From NCBI GenBank assembly GCA_020049515.1, contig JAIFKQ010000012.1:1-45438 (forward strand): a stretch of 45,438 bases of DNA, in the 5' to 3' direction. The stretch's first letter is position 1; each line of letters begins with the position of its first letter. Shown piece by piece: positions 1 to 8,051 of the stretch. Under the pieces are notes generated by a model. That model ran no database searches. It saw only the letters and a program-made list of their open reading frames with translations, and was not told the origin of the DNA. The translations under genes and the position numbers were made by a program. Source of the stretch: Paludibacter sp. GTDB lineage: Bacteria > Bacteroidota > Bacteroidia > Bacteroidales > Paludibacteraceae.

Positions 1-1108
1 TTGTTTCCACAAAAAGAGAGCCCGAAATATTAAAGAAATCGAATGCCATTCCATACACCACACAGGATAATATTATCATCCACAAGTTGCTAGCAGGATC
101 ACCATAAGCAAACAATCCAAACCGAAGCACCCAAGCCAGCATACTTATTAACATTACTTTTTTAATTCCAAATTTCTTCAAAAAGAAAGGAATTGCTAAA
201 ATAAATAGTGTTTCCGATACTTGCGAAATTGACATAATGATAGTTGAATACTTAATTACTAGTGTAGGAATTAAATTATCATAATTTAAAATATATGTTA
301 TTTTATCCCAAAATGATGGTGTACTATTTATACCAAGCATGAAAAATTTATCATACTTTAAAATCATATTTTCATATATTGGAATTTTTTCAAAATTACT
401 AATAAATAAATCCCCATACATATTTGTGAGTTGCAAGGCTGCACCCAACAACATGGAAAACACAAAAAACAACGCCATTTTATAGGTTGCAAAAAGTTTA
501 AAGGCATTGAGACCAAACATTTCAATCCAAGTAGAATTATTTGAATTTTCTTTTTGTGGTGGGCATTTTGGCAAGGTGAATGAATAAATTCCTAAAACAA
601 ACGAGCCAATGGCCGAAATATAGAATTGAAATTCTGTGGCTTTATTCCCTGTTAAATTTGTAACCCACATGGCAATAATAAAACCAACTGTACCCCAAAC
701 TCGAATAGGTGGAAATGATTTTACAACCTCCAAATTGCTACTTTTCAGTGCATTATAAGCAATCGAATTAGAAAGGGCGATGGTGGGCATATAAAATGAC
801 ATGGCTACCAACATTACCCAGAAAAAAATTGAAGAGTCATTAACAAAAGGAAGGAAGAATATAGTCAGTCCGCTTAAAATGTGAAGGATACCATACAGTT
901 TTTCGGCGTTAATCCATCTATCAGCTACAATTCCAATTATTGCAGGCATAAATAAAGAAGAAATTCCCAACGTTGAAAAAACTTCTCCAAATTCAGTACT
1001 TCCCCATTGTTTGGTTCCAAACCAATAATTAGCAATTGTAATTAACCATGCGCCCCACACAAAGAATTGCAGAAAACTCATAGCTGTTAAACGGTATTTT
1101 AATCCCAT
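1..1108 (-). CDS. Nucleoside:H+ symporter, MFS (NupG/XapB-like), 3' end outside window
   Basis: Inner-membrane nucleoside importer of the major facilitator superfamily (NHS family), judged from the translated sequence. The protein opens with MGLKYRLTAMSFLQFFVWGA, followed by helices with the typical SLFMPAIIGIVADRW loop between helices 2 and 3. A later PPIRVWGTVGF segment and a long hydrophilic loop precede the second half. About 369 codons are present and no stop is reached before the window edge, so the C-terminus is missing; family members are roughly 400-420 aa. I chose the ATG at 1106-1108 because the conserved N-terminus begins there. It lies 63 bp downstream of the DUF151 gene on the same strand, so the two could be cotranscribed. 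Family assignment is by remembered resemblance; the exact substrate cannot be read from the sequence. Confidence 0.8.
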   Translation of the reverse strand, partial: MGLKYRLTAMSFLQFFVWGAWLITIANYWFGTKQWGSTEFGEVFSTLGISSLFMPAIIGIVADRWINAEKLYGILHILSGLTIFFLPFVNDSSIFFWVMLVAMSFYMPTIALSNSIAYNALKSSNLEVVKSFPPIRVWGTVGFIIAMWVTNLTGNKATEFQFYISAIGSFVLGIYSFTLPKCPPQKENSNNSTWIEMFGLNAFKLFATYKMALFFVFSMLLGAALQLTNMYGDLFISNFEKIPIYENMILKYDKFFMLGINSTPSFWDKITYILNYDNLIPTLVIKYSTIIMSISQVSETLFILAIPFFLKKFGIKKVMLISMLAWVLRFGLFAYGDPASNLWMIILSCVVYGMAFDFFNISGSLFVET

Positions 1109-1171
1109 AATATTTAAATTTATAGCCTTTTGGGGTTATGGAGCTTTTTTCTAGAACTTACCTCAAAGAGC

Positions 1172-1765
1172 TTATTTTTTTTTCTTTTTAATGGCATCTC
1201 TAATGTGTACAGCCAATTCGTATTTTTCGTCCACTACGGCCAATTCGAGCATATTTTCTAAAGCATCCAACGAAAAAGCATCTAAGTCATCCACTGTAAT
1301 ATCTTTATTTACAGTAGTTTCTGTTAAGTTTTCATTATTAACATCGGCTACAGGTTCAACTTCGGTACCAACAATATTCAATATCTCCGATTTAATATAA
1401 ATAGGACAATCAGACCTCACCGCCAAAGCTACAGCATCGGAAGTACGTGCATCGACTATAACTACTTTATTTTGCTTTAAAATATGAAGCTCTGAATAAA
1501 AAACATCATTCACCATATCGTAAATGACCACCTTTTGCAATTCGGCATCAAATACATTCAAAATACTTTTGATTAAATCGTGTGTCAGTGGGCGAGGTGA
1601 TTTTTTGTTATTCATTTTCAGTGCAATAGACTGTGCTTCAGGCTCTCCAATCATCACCGAAAATCGTCTATTACCATACTCCTCACTCAGCACGAGACCA
1701 TAAGTCCCTACAACCGTTTGATTATAGACTAAGCCTGTTATCGTTAATTTTATTTCAGAATTCAT
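1172..1765 (-). CDS. DUF151 bifunctional nuclease (BFN) family protein with C-terminal UVR motif
   Basis: A 197-aa protein with a BFN/DUF151 domain (about residues 1-135). Recognisable parts are VGTYGLVLSEEYGNRRFSVM, the segment IGEPEAQSIAL, and DARTSDAVALAVRSDCPIY. The last 30 residues (LENMLELAVVDEKYELAVHI, then RDAIKKKKK) form a UvrB/UvrC-type motif, a helical hairpin used for protein contacts. This two-part architecture is standard in Bacteroidota. DUF151 proteins have been described as nucleases or stress-related factors, but a role in this organism is not shown. The ATG at 1765 starts at the conserved domain edge. A TATATTTG box on the minus strand lies 74 bp upstream (1839-1846). The lysine-rich tail at the very end is notable but common. 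Confidence 0.85.
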   Translation of the reverse strand: MNSEIKLTITGLVYNQTVVGTYGLVLSEEYGNRRFSVMIGEPEAQSIALKMNNKKSPRPLTHDLIKSILNVFDAELQKVVIYDMVNDVFYSELHILKQNKVVIVDARTSDAVALAVRSDCPIYIKSEILNIVGTEVEPVADVNNENLTETTVNKDITVDDLDAFSLDALENMLELAVVDEKYELAVHIRDAIKKKKK

Positions 1766-2149
1766 AATCTTTTATCTCCAATTTATCAATTCATTTTCAC
1801 AATTAATACTGTCTTTTTCTTGTTTTTGAAATGGTTGGCAAATATACTGATATTTTTAAAAGTATCGTTTAATTCATCCTTTAAAATTAAAAATAATGCA
1901 GACTGTGGTAATAAAATCATAATTTCCAATATTTTTTATCATGGTTCAATACTGTTATTTAATATCTTATATGTACTTTTGTCATTCAAAACTTCTTTAC
2001 AAAAAAATAAATTTGGTGGATTTGAATAAAATTAAGAATAATATTTTATAGTAATGTCATAATTATTTTTTTTGAAATCGTTTATGAAGTCATTTCATTT
2101 TTTTTTAGTAGAAATAAAAAACAACCCGTCAAATTTTAATTATTGAAAA
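1766..2149. other. 384-bp divergent intergenic region
   Basis: Very AT-rich spacer between the divergent DUF151 gene and smpB. It holds a minus-strand TATATTTG box (1839-1846) and a plus-strand TACTTTTG box (1974-1981), which is 168 bp before smpB and so would leave a long leader. Homopolymeric T tracts occur at about 2068-2105. I saw no conserved RNA and no convincing small gene; an open frame at 1820-2029 looks like chance. Confidence 0.5.
1839..1846 (-). promoter_or_regulatory. Putative -7 box (TATATTTG) for the DUF151 gene
   Basis: Minus-strand match to the Bacteroidota TAnnTTTG element, 74 bp upstream of the start codon at 1765. No convincing -33 TTG at 19-21 bp spacing was found, so support comes from the box and its position only. 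Confidence 0.45.
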
Positions 2150-2605
2150 ATGTATATTAAATCAAACATAAATATCAGAAACAAACGTGCCACTTTCGAC
2201 TACGAAATTATTGACAGGTTTACAGCTGGTATTCAATTATTTGGCACAGAAATAAAATCAATTCGCGACGGAAAAGCCAGTCTTTCGGATACTTTTTGCA
2301 CGTTTATAAAAAACGAATTGTTTGTAAGAAACATGCACATTTCTACTTACTTTTTTGGAACATATAATAATCACGATGTGCGCCGTGATAGAAAATTACT
2401 GCTCAATAAGCGGGAATTGACCAAATTATCACGCGGGACAAAGGAAACAGGATTAACAATTGTACCCACCAAGCTTTTTATCAACGAAAAAGGTTTTGCC
2501 AAGTTGGAAGTGGGATTGGCAAAAGGAAAAAAGAACTACGACAAACGTAACTCGCTGAAAGAGAAAGAAGATAAACGGTCGATGGATAGGGCTATGAAAG
2601 AATAA
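2150..2605 (+). CDS. smpB: SsrA-binding protein SmpB
   Basis: SmpB binds tmRNA and delivers it to ribosomes stalled on broken mRNAs (trans-translation). The 151-aa length is normal. The N-terminal beta-barrel is clear: [20 protein letters not shown], then [19 protein letters not shown]. The usual internal [16 protein letters not shown] and the [20 protein letters not shown] segment follow. The basic C-terminal tail ([10 protein letters not shown]) is the part that inserts into the ribosome. The ATG at 2150 gives the family N-terminus. tmRNA (ssrA) is not next to it in this window. The gene stands alone; downstream is a repeat-rich spacer and the next gene is on the opposite strand. Confidence 0.97.
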   Translation: MYIKSNINIRNKRATFDYEIIDRFTAGIQLFGTEIKSIRDGKASLSDTFCTFIKNELFVRNMHISTYFFGTYNNHDVRRDRKLLLNKRELTKLSRGTKETGLTIVPTKLFINEKGFAKLEVGLAKGKKNYDKRNSLKEKEDKRSMDRAMKE

Positions 2606-3055
2606 AACAGTTTGGATAAGAACCCTTAGCCACTAACCTGGACAAGCATGACAAGAGAATAGGACGCTGATTTTCGCTGTCCACGATAGCTATCGGGAGA
2701 GCGGATTATCCCGATCACTATCGGGACGGATAATAAAATACTTCGTCCCGATGGCTATCTCGGATTGATTTTTAATAACTTATATGAAAACATTTGAACG
2801 CAAATCACACAAATATACGCAAATCGAAGATGCCGATTTATCGGTATAAAAAAAGATAATTCTTGGATTTTAAAAACGCATTAAATAGCTGATATTATGA
2901 AACATATTAGAGTATTGTGCCAATCCCGATATCTATCGTGGAACACCAATTTGAGAGATTAGGTAGTAAAGGGGAATTAAAAAAGTCCTGTATAACTTCA
3001 ACATCAAAATTTGATATATATGGTAATCATTACTAACTTAGTTACCCTTTAGGAG
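2606..3055. repeat. Repeat-rich spacer with clustered TCCCGATAGCTATCGGGA-type palindromes
   Basis: A 450-bp spacer between the convergent smpB and acyl-CoA synthetase genes. It contains four variants of the palindrome TCCCGATAGCTATCGGGA, at 2682-2698, 2709-2726, 2746-2763 and 2924-2942. The first three fall within 82 bp. The copy at 2709-2726 keeps both TCCCGAT arms around a changed centre; the others have arm changes. Perfect or extended copies of the same family occur at 22544-22561 (inside miaA) and 23945-23973. The left edge also carries a CCCTTAGCCACTAACC string like the CCCCTAGCCCCTAAAGG motif at 6797. No gene was found. Confidence 0.75.
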
Positions 3056-4735
3056 CTAGGAGTTCTTATTAGTGCTTGTTTTATCCTTTTTCTTTATTTG
3101 TTTGGTGTATAAAAAACGTTTAATTTTTTGAGATGCTGTTTTTTCAAATGGCTCATCAATAATATCTACCCGCTTTATTTGCGACACACGATTTAATTTA
3201 GCATTCACCTCTTTTACAAGATGTTGCGCCCAATGAATGTGTTTTTCACGCTTATCTTCAATGACAGATTTTAAATGTTCAAAACTTTTTTCCAAGCTTT
3301 CCAAATCTAGCAATACTTTTGCCACCAAAAACCCATCTTCTTCTATTACAAGCGATTCCACAACAAATTTATTGTTATTAATTACCGATTCAATATCTTC
3401 TGGATATATATTTTCGCCACTTGCTCCCACTATCGTATTTTTCATGCGACCTTTGATATACAATCGTTTGTTTGCATCAAAAATCCCATAATCACCCGTT
3501 TTAAACCAACCATCAACCGTTAAAACTTCATTGGTAGCTTCGGGGTTTTTATAATAACCTTTCATTACGTTTGGTCCTTTTGCCCAAATCTCCCCTACTC
3601 CGTTTTTATCTGGATTATTTATCTTTAAATCAACACCTTGTACTGCAAATCCAGTAGATTGCAACTTGGTTTGGTGCGTTCCAGCTCCTGCCAACAAGGG
3701 TGCAGTTTCGGTCAATCCATATCCAATAGCATAAGGAAAATGTGCTTCTTTAAGAAATCGTTCCACATTCGCATCAAGCTTTGCACCACCAATACCAAAA
3801 AAAGCCAATCTGCCGCCAAATGTTTCATACAGTTTTTTTCCGGCAATATGATGAATGATTTTCCGAAATAAGGGTGTTTTATAAATCAATGATTTAAAAT
3901 GACTGGTGGAAAACTTACTTTGAATCTGATTTTTATACAGTTTTTCCATAATAAGCGGCACAGAAAGCATCATGGTAGGACGAATTTTGGTCAATGCTGG
4001 CAGTAATGCCGCGGGTGTAGGCGGTTTTTCTAAATAATAAATAGAGCTACCATACATAATTGGATATAGCATCCCGATGGTATTTTCGTAAGTATGCGAC
4101 AAAGGAAGCAAGGAAAGAAAAACATCGGAACTATTAATGGGATGAAAAGTGTAGGATTGCATAGCTGTGAATGTCAAACTTTTATGCGATAAAACCACAC
4201 CTTTTGAACGACCTGTAGTGCCAGAAGTGTAAATAATGGCTGCCGTATCATCTTCTTTCACATTTATTTTTGGCAGTTTTTCAGCAGCTTGTAACTCTTT
4301 TTTATTGCTGATAATACTCAAATTGTCAATAAGTATTTTAGCTTGCAAATAAGGCAATTCCAATCCATCGGCCCTCGACAACAATCTCTCGCTCACAAAA
4401 AGCACTTTTGCTTCGGAATGCACCATTACATTTTCTATCTCATCGCGGGTAAAATCGGGCAAAATGGGCACAATAATCATCCCTTTAGACACCACCGAAA
4501 AATAAGCAACTACCCAATTGGGCATATTATGACTTAAAAGTGCCACTTTATCTTCCTTTTTTAAACCCATTGAAAATAATAGTGCTGAAACCGATTCAAT
4601 TTTATTACCCAATTCGGCATAAGTTAAAGGATTACCTCCAACAAAAGATACCGCTGGTTTATTAGCAAAATTAAGGATAGAATAATGAATCAATGAATGC
4701 AGCGTAAGTGGCTTTGGCTCAATTTTTTTATGCAT
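3056..4735 (-). CDS. Long-chain acyl-CoA synthetase / AMP-forming ligase
   Basis: An ANL-superfamily enzyme that adenylates a carboxylic acid, most likely a fatty acid, and transfers it to CoA. The 559-aa protein has the AMP-binding P-loop IIYTSGTTGRSKGVV (about residues 167-181) and the GYGLTETAP motif (A5). The ATP ribose and hinge region GWFKTGDYGIFDANKRLYIK GR follows, and the C-terminal catalytic lysine lies in TASQKIKR. N-terminal and C-terminal domains are both complete. Its start is set by the conserved MHKKIEPKPLTLHSLIHYSI opening. A TATTTTTG box lies 73 bp upstream on the same strand (4808-4815). It is divergent from the radical SAM gene. Chain-length specificity cannot be inferred, and an acyl-ACP or O-acyl variant remains possible. 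Confidence 0.88.
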   Translation of the reverse strand: MHKKIEPKPLTLHSLIHYSILNFANKPAVSFVGGNPLTYAELGNKIESVSALLFSMGLKKEDKVALLSHNMPNWVVAYFSVVSKGMIIVPILPDFTRDEIENVMVHSEAKVLFVSERLLSRADGLELPYLQAKILIDNLSIISNKKELQAAEKLPKINVKEDDTAAIIYTSGTTGRSKGVVLSHKSLTFTAMQSYTFHPINSSDVFLSLLPLSHTYENTIGMLYPIMYGSSIYYLEKPPTPAALLPALTKIRPTMMLSVPLIMEKLYKNQIQSKFSTSHFKSLIYKTPLFRKIIHHIAGKKLYETFGGRLAFFGIGGAKLDANVERFLKEAHFPYAIGYGLTETAPLLAGAGTHQTKLQSTGFAVQGVDLKINNPDKNGVGEIWAKGPNVMKGYYKNPEATNEVLTVDGWFKTGDYGIFDANKRLYIKGRMKNTIVGASGENIYPEDIESVINNNKFVVESLVIEEDGFLVAKVLLDLESLEKSFEHLKSVIEDKREKHIHWAQHLVKEVNAKLNRVSQIKRVDIIDEPFEKTASQKIKRFLYTKQIKKKDKTSTNKNS

Positions 4736-4807
4736 AATTTAACTCTTAATTTAAAAATAAAACAAAAACGGTTGTAAATATAAGACATACATTTGAATTA
4801 GTATGCA

Positions 4808-4815
4808 CAAAAATA
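4808..4815 (-). promoter_or_regulatory. Putative -7 box (TATTTTTG) for the acyl-CoA synthetase gene
   Basis: Minus-strand TAnnTTTG match 73 bp before the start codon at 4735. No clear -33 element at the expected spacing. Confidence 0.45.
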
Positions 4816-4974
4816 TATTAATAACAGTATAGAAGGATTATTGATACTGAATTCGTTTTATAATCAGCGAAATAGCAAAAATGAATGGGATTTTTAAAAC
4901 GAAAATTTAATGCCAATAATTTCACGTTTGGGCTATTGAAGCAGGGGTTATCGCCATCAACCAAATAAAATCCG

Positions 4975-4982
4975 TAAATTTG
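4975..4982 (+). promoter_or_regulatory. -7 box (TAAATTTG) that decides the start of the radical SAM gene
   Basis: The TTG at 4980-4982, which opens the longest reading frame, is the end of this promoter box and so cannot be the start codon. Transcription would begin roughly 7 bp after the box, only about a dozen bases before the ATG at 5001. Confidence 0.65.
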
Positions 4983-5000
4983 CATCAAAATAGATTTCAC

Positions 5001-6782
5001 ATGAAAATACTACTAGTTACCCCACCACTTACACAACTAAATACTGCCTACCCTGCAGCGGCTCATTTGCTGGGATTTTTACGATTGCAAGGATTGCCGG
5101 CCGAACAGATGGATTTGAGCATCGAATTGATAGCGGAATTATTTACCCAACCGCAGCTTGAAGTGATATTTAAAACGGCTGCTGCACTTCCAAAACTATC
5201 TAAAGCTAATAAAATTCTGTTGGGACAATCTGATTTTCATTTGCGCACCATCGAACCAATTATGCGCTACTTGAGTGGCAACGACAGTAGTTTAGCCATA
5301 CGCTTTAGCGATAGGGAGTTTTGGCCAAAAAGCAAGCGATTGCCCAGCGAGGACGATTTGGAATGGGGATTTGGCTCCATTGGCAATTACGACCGAGCTA
5401 CCCATTTGTGCACGCTGTTTTTAAAAGACTTGTGCGAATTTATTCAACAAACCATCGACCCACACTTCGAATTGATACGATATGCTGAATCACTTTGTTT
5501 GCGGTTGCCAGAATTTGGACCTTTGCAGCAGGAACTTGAAAAGCCTTATTCGCTGATTGACAAACTGATGTTGGATATTTTTGAGAAGAAAATAAATGCT
5601 AGCAAGCCAGATATGGTCGGCTTTAGCATTCCATTTCCTGGAAATCTTTACAGTGCGTTACGTTGTGGACAATGGTTGCGCAAAACACATCCCAAAATAA
5701 AAATTTGCATGGGCGGAGGTTATGTCAACACAGAACTTAGGAGCTTAACCGACCATAAAATTTTTGATTACACCGATTATATTACTTATGATGATGGCGA
5801 AATGCCGCTGCTCAGGTTGCTTACTGGTGGCGAATTAATTAGAACACTTTATAGAAACAATGAAAATGAAATAGTGCGTGTAAATTTCGACAGCAATGAA
5901 AATATTCCATTTGGTGAAATTGGCACACCCAATTATGATGGTTTGATACAGCAAAAATACTACAACCTTATTGAGATGACAAACCCCATGCACGCCTTGT
6001 GGAGCAATGGGCGATGGAATAAAATGATGTTGGCACACGGTTGCTATTGGGGAAAATGTGCTTTTTGCGATGGCAGTTTGGATTATATAAAACGCTACAA
6101 GCCAGCATCTATCGAAATAATTGTGGACCGTATGGAAGAACTGATGGCACAAACTGGGCAGTCGGGATTTCATTTTGTTGACGAAGCTGCTTCGCCGGCG
6201 GTCCTTCGCAAATTGGCAGAAGAAATATTAAAGCGAAAACTCACTGTAAGTTATTGGACCAATGCGCGGTTCGAAAAATCATACACGCCAGAGCTTTGTT
6301 ACTTGATGGCTCAATCTGGGTGTATTGCCATTTCGGGTGGATTGGAAGTGGCTTCTCCCCGACTTCTGAAACTTATAAACAAGGGAATTACGATAGAAAC
6401 AGCCCGCGAAAGCATGAAGAATTTTTCGGCAGCGGGCATCATGACTCACACATATTTGATGTATGGATTCCCAACCGAAACAGCTCAAGAAACCATTGAC
6501 TCGCTAGAAGTGGTGCGTGGATTGTTTGCTGACGGATATGTGCAATCGGCTTTTTGGCATCGTTACGCCATGACCATTCATAGTCCGTCGGGCATGTATC
6601 CCGAAAGTGTGGGCGCTAAACTAGTTCCAATGAAAGCTGGCAGTTTTGCCAACAACGAAATTCCATTTACAACGGGCATTGAAATAGACTTGGACTACTA
6701 CGGAAAAGGCTTAAATTTAGCTACTTATAATTTTATGCAAGGAACAGGATTTGATGTAAAAGTGAAGGATTGGTTTAGATGA
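5001..6782 (+). CDS. B12-binding-type radical SAM protein with CX4CX2C cluster motif
   Basis: A 593-aa cytoplasmic radical SAM enzyme. The N-terminal half looks like a cobalamin-binding Rossmann domain: KILLVTPPLTQ at the start, then DMVGFSIPFPGN, and KICMGGGYVNTELR. A central linker is followed by the radical SAM core with HGCYWGKCAFCDG. The cysteines are C348, C353 and C356, a spacing of CX4CX2C rather than the usual CX3CX2C. Downstream are FHFVDEAASPAVLRKLAEEI and SGCIAISGGLEVASPRLLKL INKG, normal for the barrel. No DxHxxG cobalamin ligand motif is evident, so B12 may be bound base-on or not at all. The frame could be extended to a TTG at 4980, but that codon lies in the promoter box, so the ATG at 5001 is used. 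Substrate is unknown and no maturase or peptide partner is adjacent. Confidence 0.85.
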   Translation: MKILLVTPPLTQLNTAYPAAAHLLGFLRLQGLPAEQMDLSIELIAELFTQPQLEVIFKTAAALPKLSKANKILLGQSDFHLRTIEPIMRYLSGNDSSLAIRFSDREFWPKSKRLPSEDDLEWGFGSIGNYDRATHLCTLFLKDLCEFIQQTIDPHFELIRYAESLCLRLPEFGPLQQELEKPYSLIDKLMLDIFEKKINASKPDMVGFSIPFPGNLYSALRCGQWLRKTHPKIKICMGGGYVNTELRSLTDHKIFDYTDYITYDDGEMPLLRLLTGGELIRTLYRNNENEIVRVNFDSNENIPFGEIGTPNYDGLIQQKYYNLIEMTNPMHALWSNGRWNKMMLAHGCYWGKCAFCDGSLDYIKRYKPASIEIIVDRMEELMAQTGQSGFHFVDEAASPAVLRKLAEEILKRKLTVSYWTNARFEKSYTPELCYLMAQSGCIAISGGLEVASPRLLKLINKGITIETARESMKNFSAAGIMTHTYLMYGFPTETAQETIDSLEVVRGLFADGYVQSAFWHRYAMTIHSPSGMYPESVGAKLVPMKAGSFANNEIPFTTGIEIDLDYYGKGLNLATYNFMQGTGFDVKVKDWFR

Positions 6783-6796
6783 TAAAAAAGAAGAAG

Positions 6797-6820
6797 AACC
6801 CCTAGCCCCTAAAGGTAAAC
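6797..6820. repeat. CCCCTAGCCCCTAAAGG-type intergenic motif
   Basis: A short G/C-biased motif in AT-rich spacer, immediately after the radical SAM gene. A close relative lies at 22361-22383 just after the PRiA4_ORF3-like gene, and weaker forms at about 2620, 3043, 17333 and 34370. All sit at gene ends. Function unknown. Confidence 0.4.
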
Positions 6821-6841
6821 TAAAATAATACAGTGAAACTT

Positions 6842-6849
6842 TAACTTTG
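6842..6849 (+). promoter_or_regulatory. -7 box (TAACTTTG) that decides the start of the CDF gene
   Basis: A TAnnTTTG match overlapping the TTG (6847-6849) that opens the longest frame, which is therefore excluded as the start. The in-frame ATG at 6895 follows with a leader of about 40 bases. Confidence 0.65.
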
Positions 6850-6894
6850 CCATTTAATAATTATGTTGATAAGTCAATAAATATAGAAATCAAT

Positions 6895-7872
6895 ATGGAA
6901 ATCAATAGTAACTCCGATTCCCCGCCATTTATCCCGTTCTTCAAGGGGGTTAGTGAATCTTCGTCTGGAGATGGGGTGTCTTCTCACCATTCCCACCACC
7001 ATCATCACCATGCTGACGTAAAAAACATAAAAGTTGCTTTTTTTCTGAATTTGGGCTTTACGATTATTGAAATTGTGGGTGGTTTTTATACCAATAGCGT
7101 TGCCATACTCTCAGATGCGGTACATGATTTGGGCGATTCTTTTTCGCTAGGTTTATCGTGGTATTTTCAGAAAAAGGCGAAACAAAAAAGCGACAATTCC
7201 TATTCTTATGGTTACAAACGTTTTTCGTTGCTTGGTGCCATAATCAATTCAATGGTGCTGGTAGTGGGAAGTGCATTTATTTTGCATGCTGCCATTCCGC
7301 GAATTTTCAACCCACAAGAAACGAATGCTCAAGGCATGTTTTTGTTAGCTATTATTGGTATATTAGTAAATGGTGCGGCAGTGGTGCGACTTAGAAAAGG
7401 GCATTCGCTCAACGAAAAAGTAGTATCTCTTCATTTGTTGGAAGATGTACTTGGCTGGGTTGCCATTTTGGTAGGTTCTATTGTTATGTTTTTCTTTGAT
7501 GTTCCTGTAATTGACCCCATTATGTCGGTAGGAATTGCATGTTTTGTATTGTTTAACGTTTATAAAAATCTAAGTCAGAGTTTGCGCATCATTCTTCAAG
7601 GGATACCCGAAGAAATAAAAGTAGGCGAAATTTCAAAACATTTACTACAATTACCAGCTATAAAAAACGTGCACGATTTGCATATTTGGTCGGTGGACGG
7701 CACTTATAATGTATTAACTGTGCATTTGGTTCTAAAAAACAATTTGAATTTACAAAATCTAGCAGAATTGAAGCAGGAAATCAAACTTTCTTTACTCGAA
7801 AAAGGCATTAATCATGTAACTATTGAATTTGAAACTGCTGAAGAAAAATGTGATTATGAAGAATGCTGCTGA
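6895..7872 (+). CDS. Cation diffusion facilitator (zinc-type exporter), His-rich N-terminus
   Basis: An inner-membrane CDF transporter (CzcD/ZitB-like) that exports zinc or related divalent cations by proton exchange. The 325-aa protein has a His-rich N-terminus (HHSHHHHHH, residues 31-39) before six predicted helices. Helix 2 carries the metal-site residues in SDAVHD (D74, D78) and helix 5 has HLLEDVLGW. The C-terminal cytoplasmic domain includes NVHDLHIWSVDGTYNVLTVH, typical of the family. It ends with a cysteine-rich CDYEECC tail that could add a metal site. Start corrected from the TTG at 6847 to the ATG at 6895 because the TTG is in a -7 box. The stretch coding for residues 9-28 (PPFIPFFKGVSESSSGDGVS) reads like captured intergenic repeat DNA. 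Confidence 0.92.
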   Translation: MEINSNSDSPPFIPFFKGVSESSSGDGVSSHHSHHHHHHADVKNIKVAFFLNLGFTIIEIVGGFYTNSVAILSDAVHDLGDSFSLGLSWYFQKKAKQKSDNSYSYGYKRFSLLGAIINSMVLVVGSAFILHAAIPRIFNPQETNAQGMFLLAIIGILVNGAAVVRLRKGHSLNEKVVSLHLLEDVLGWVAILVGSIVMFFFDVPVIDPIMSVGIACFVLFNVYKNLSQSLRIILQGIPEEIKVGEISKHLLQLPAIKNVHDLHIWSVDGTYNVLTVHLVLKNNLNLQNLAELKQEIKLSLLEKGINHVTIEFETAEEKCDYEECC

Positions 7873-8051
7873 TTAATTTTCATTACTTTCTGTGAATTTT
7901 TGTTGAGTAGTTACTCCGTTTTTTCTACATACCGATTTATAATACGCTGATATCTTATGTATTTTTGCAGCAAAATAAAAAAAGGAAAATATCTGTTTTG
8001 TATCCAATAGAATAATCTTTTTGAAGTAGTCAAACCGTTATGTAATTCTAA

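Noticed and set aside
1820-2029. 69-codon open frame between the DUF151 gene and smpB
   Set aside because: Overlaps a probable promoter region, and its Leu/Ile/Phe/Asn/Lys content is what AT-rich DNA gives by chance.
4818-5000. 60-codon minus-strand frame before the radical SAM gene
   Set aside because: It covers the -7 box and the start of a well-supported gene on the other strand.
7960-7967. Plus-strand TATTTTTG box between the convergent CDF and mazG genes
   Set aside because: No plus-strand gene follows before mazG's 3' end; one 8-base degenerate motif in AT-rich DNA is likely chance, though an antisense RNA cannot be excluded.
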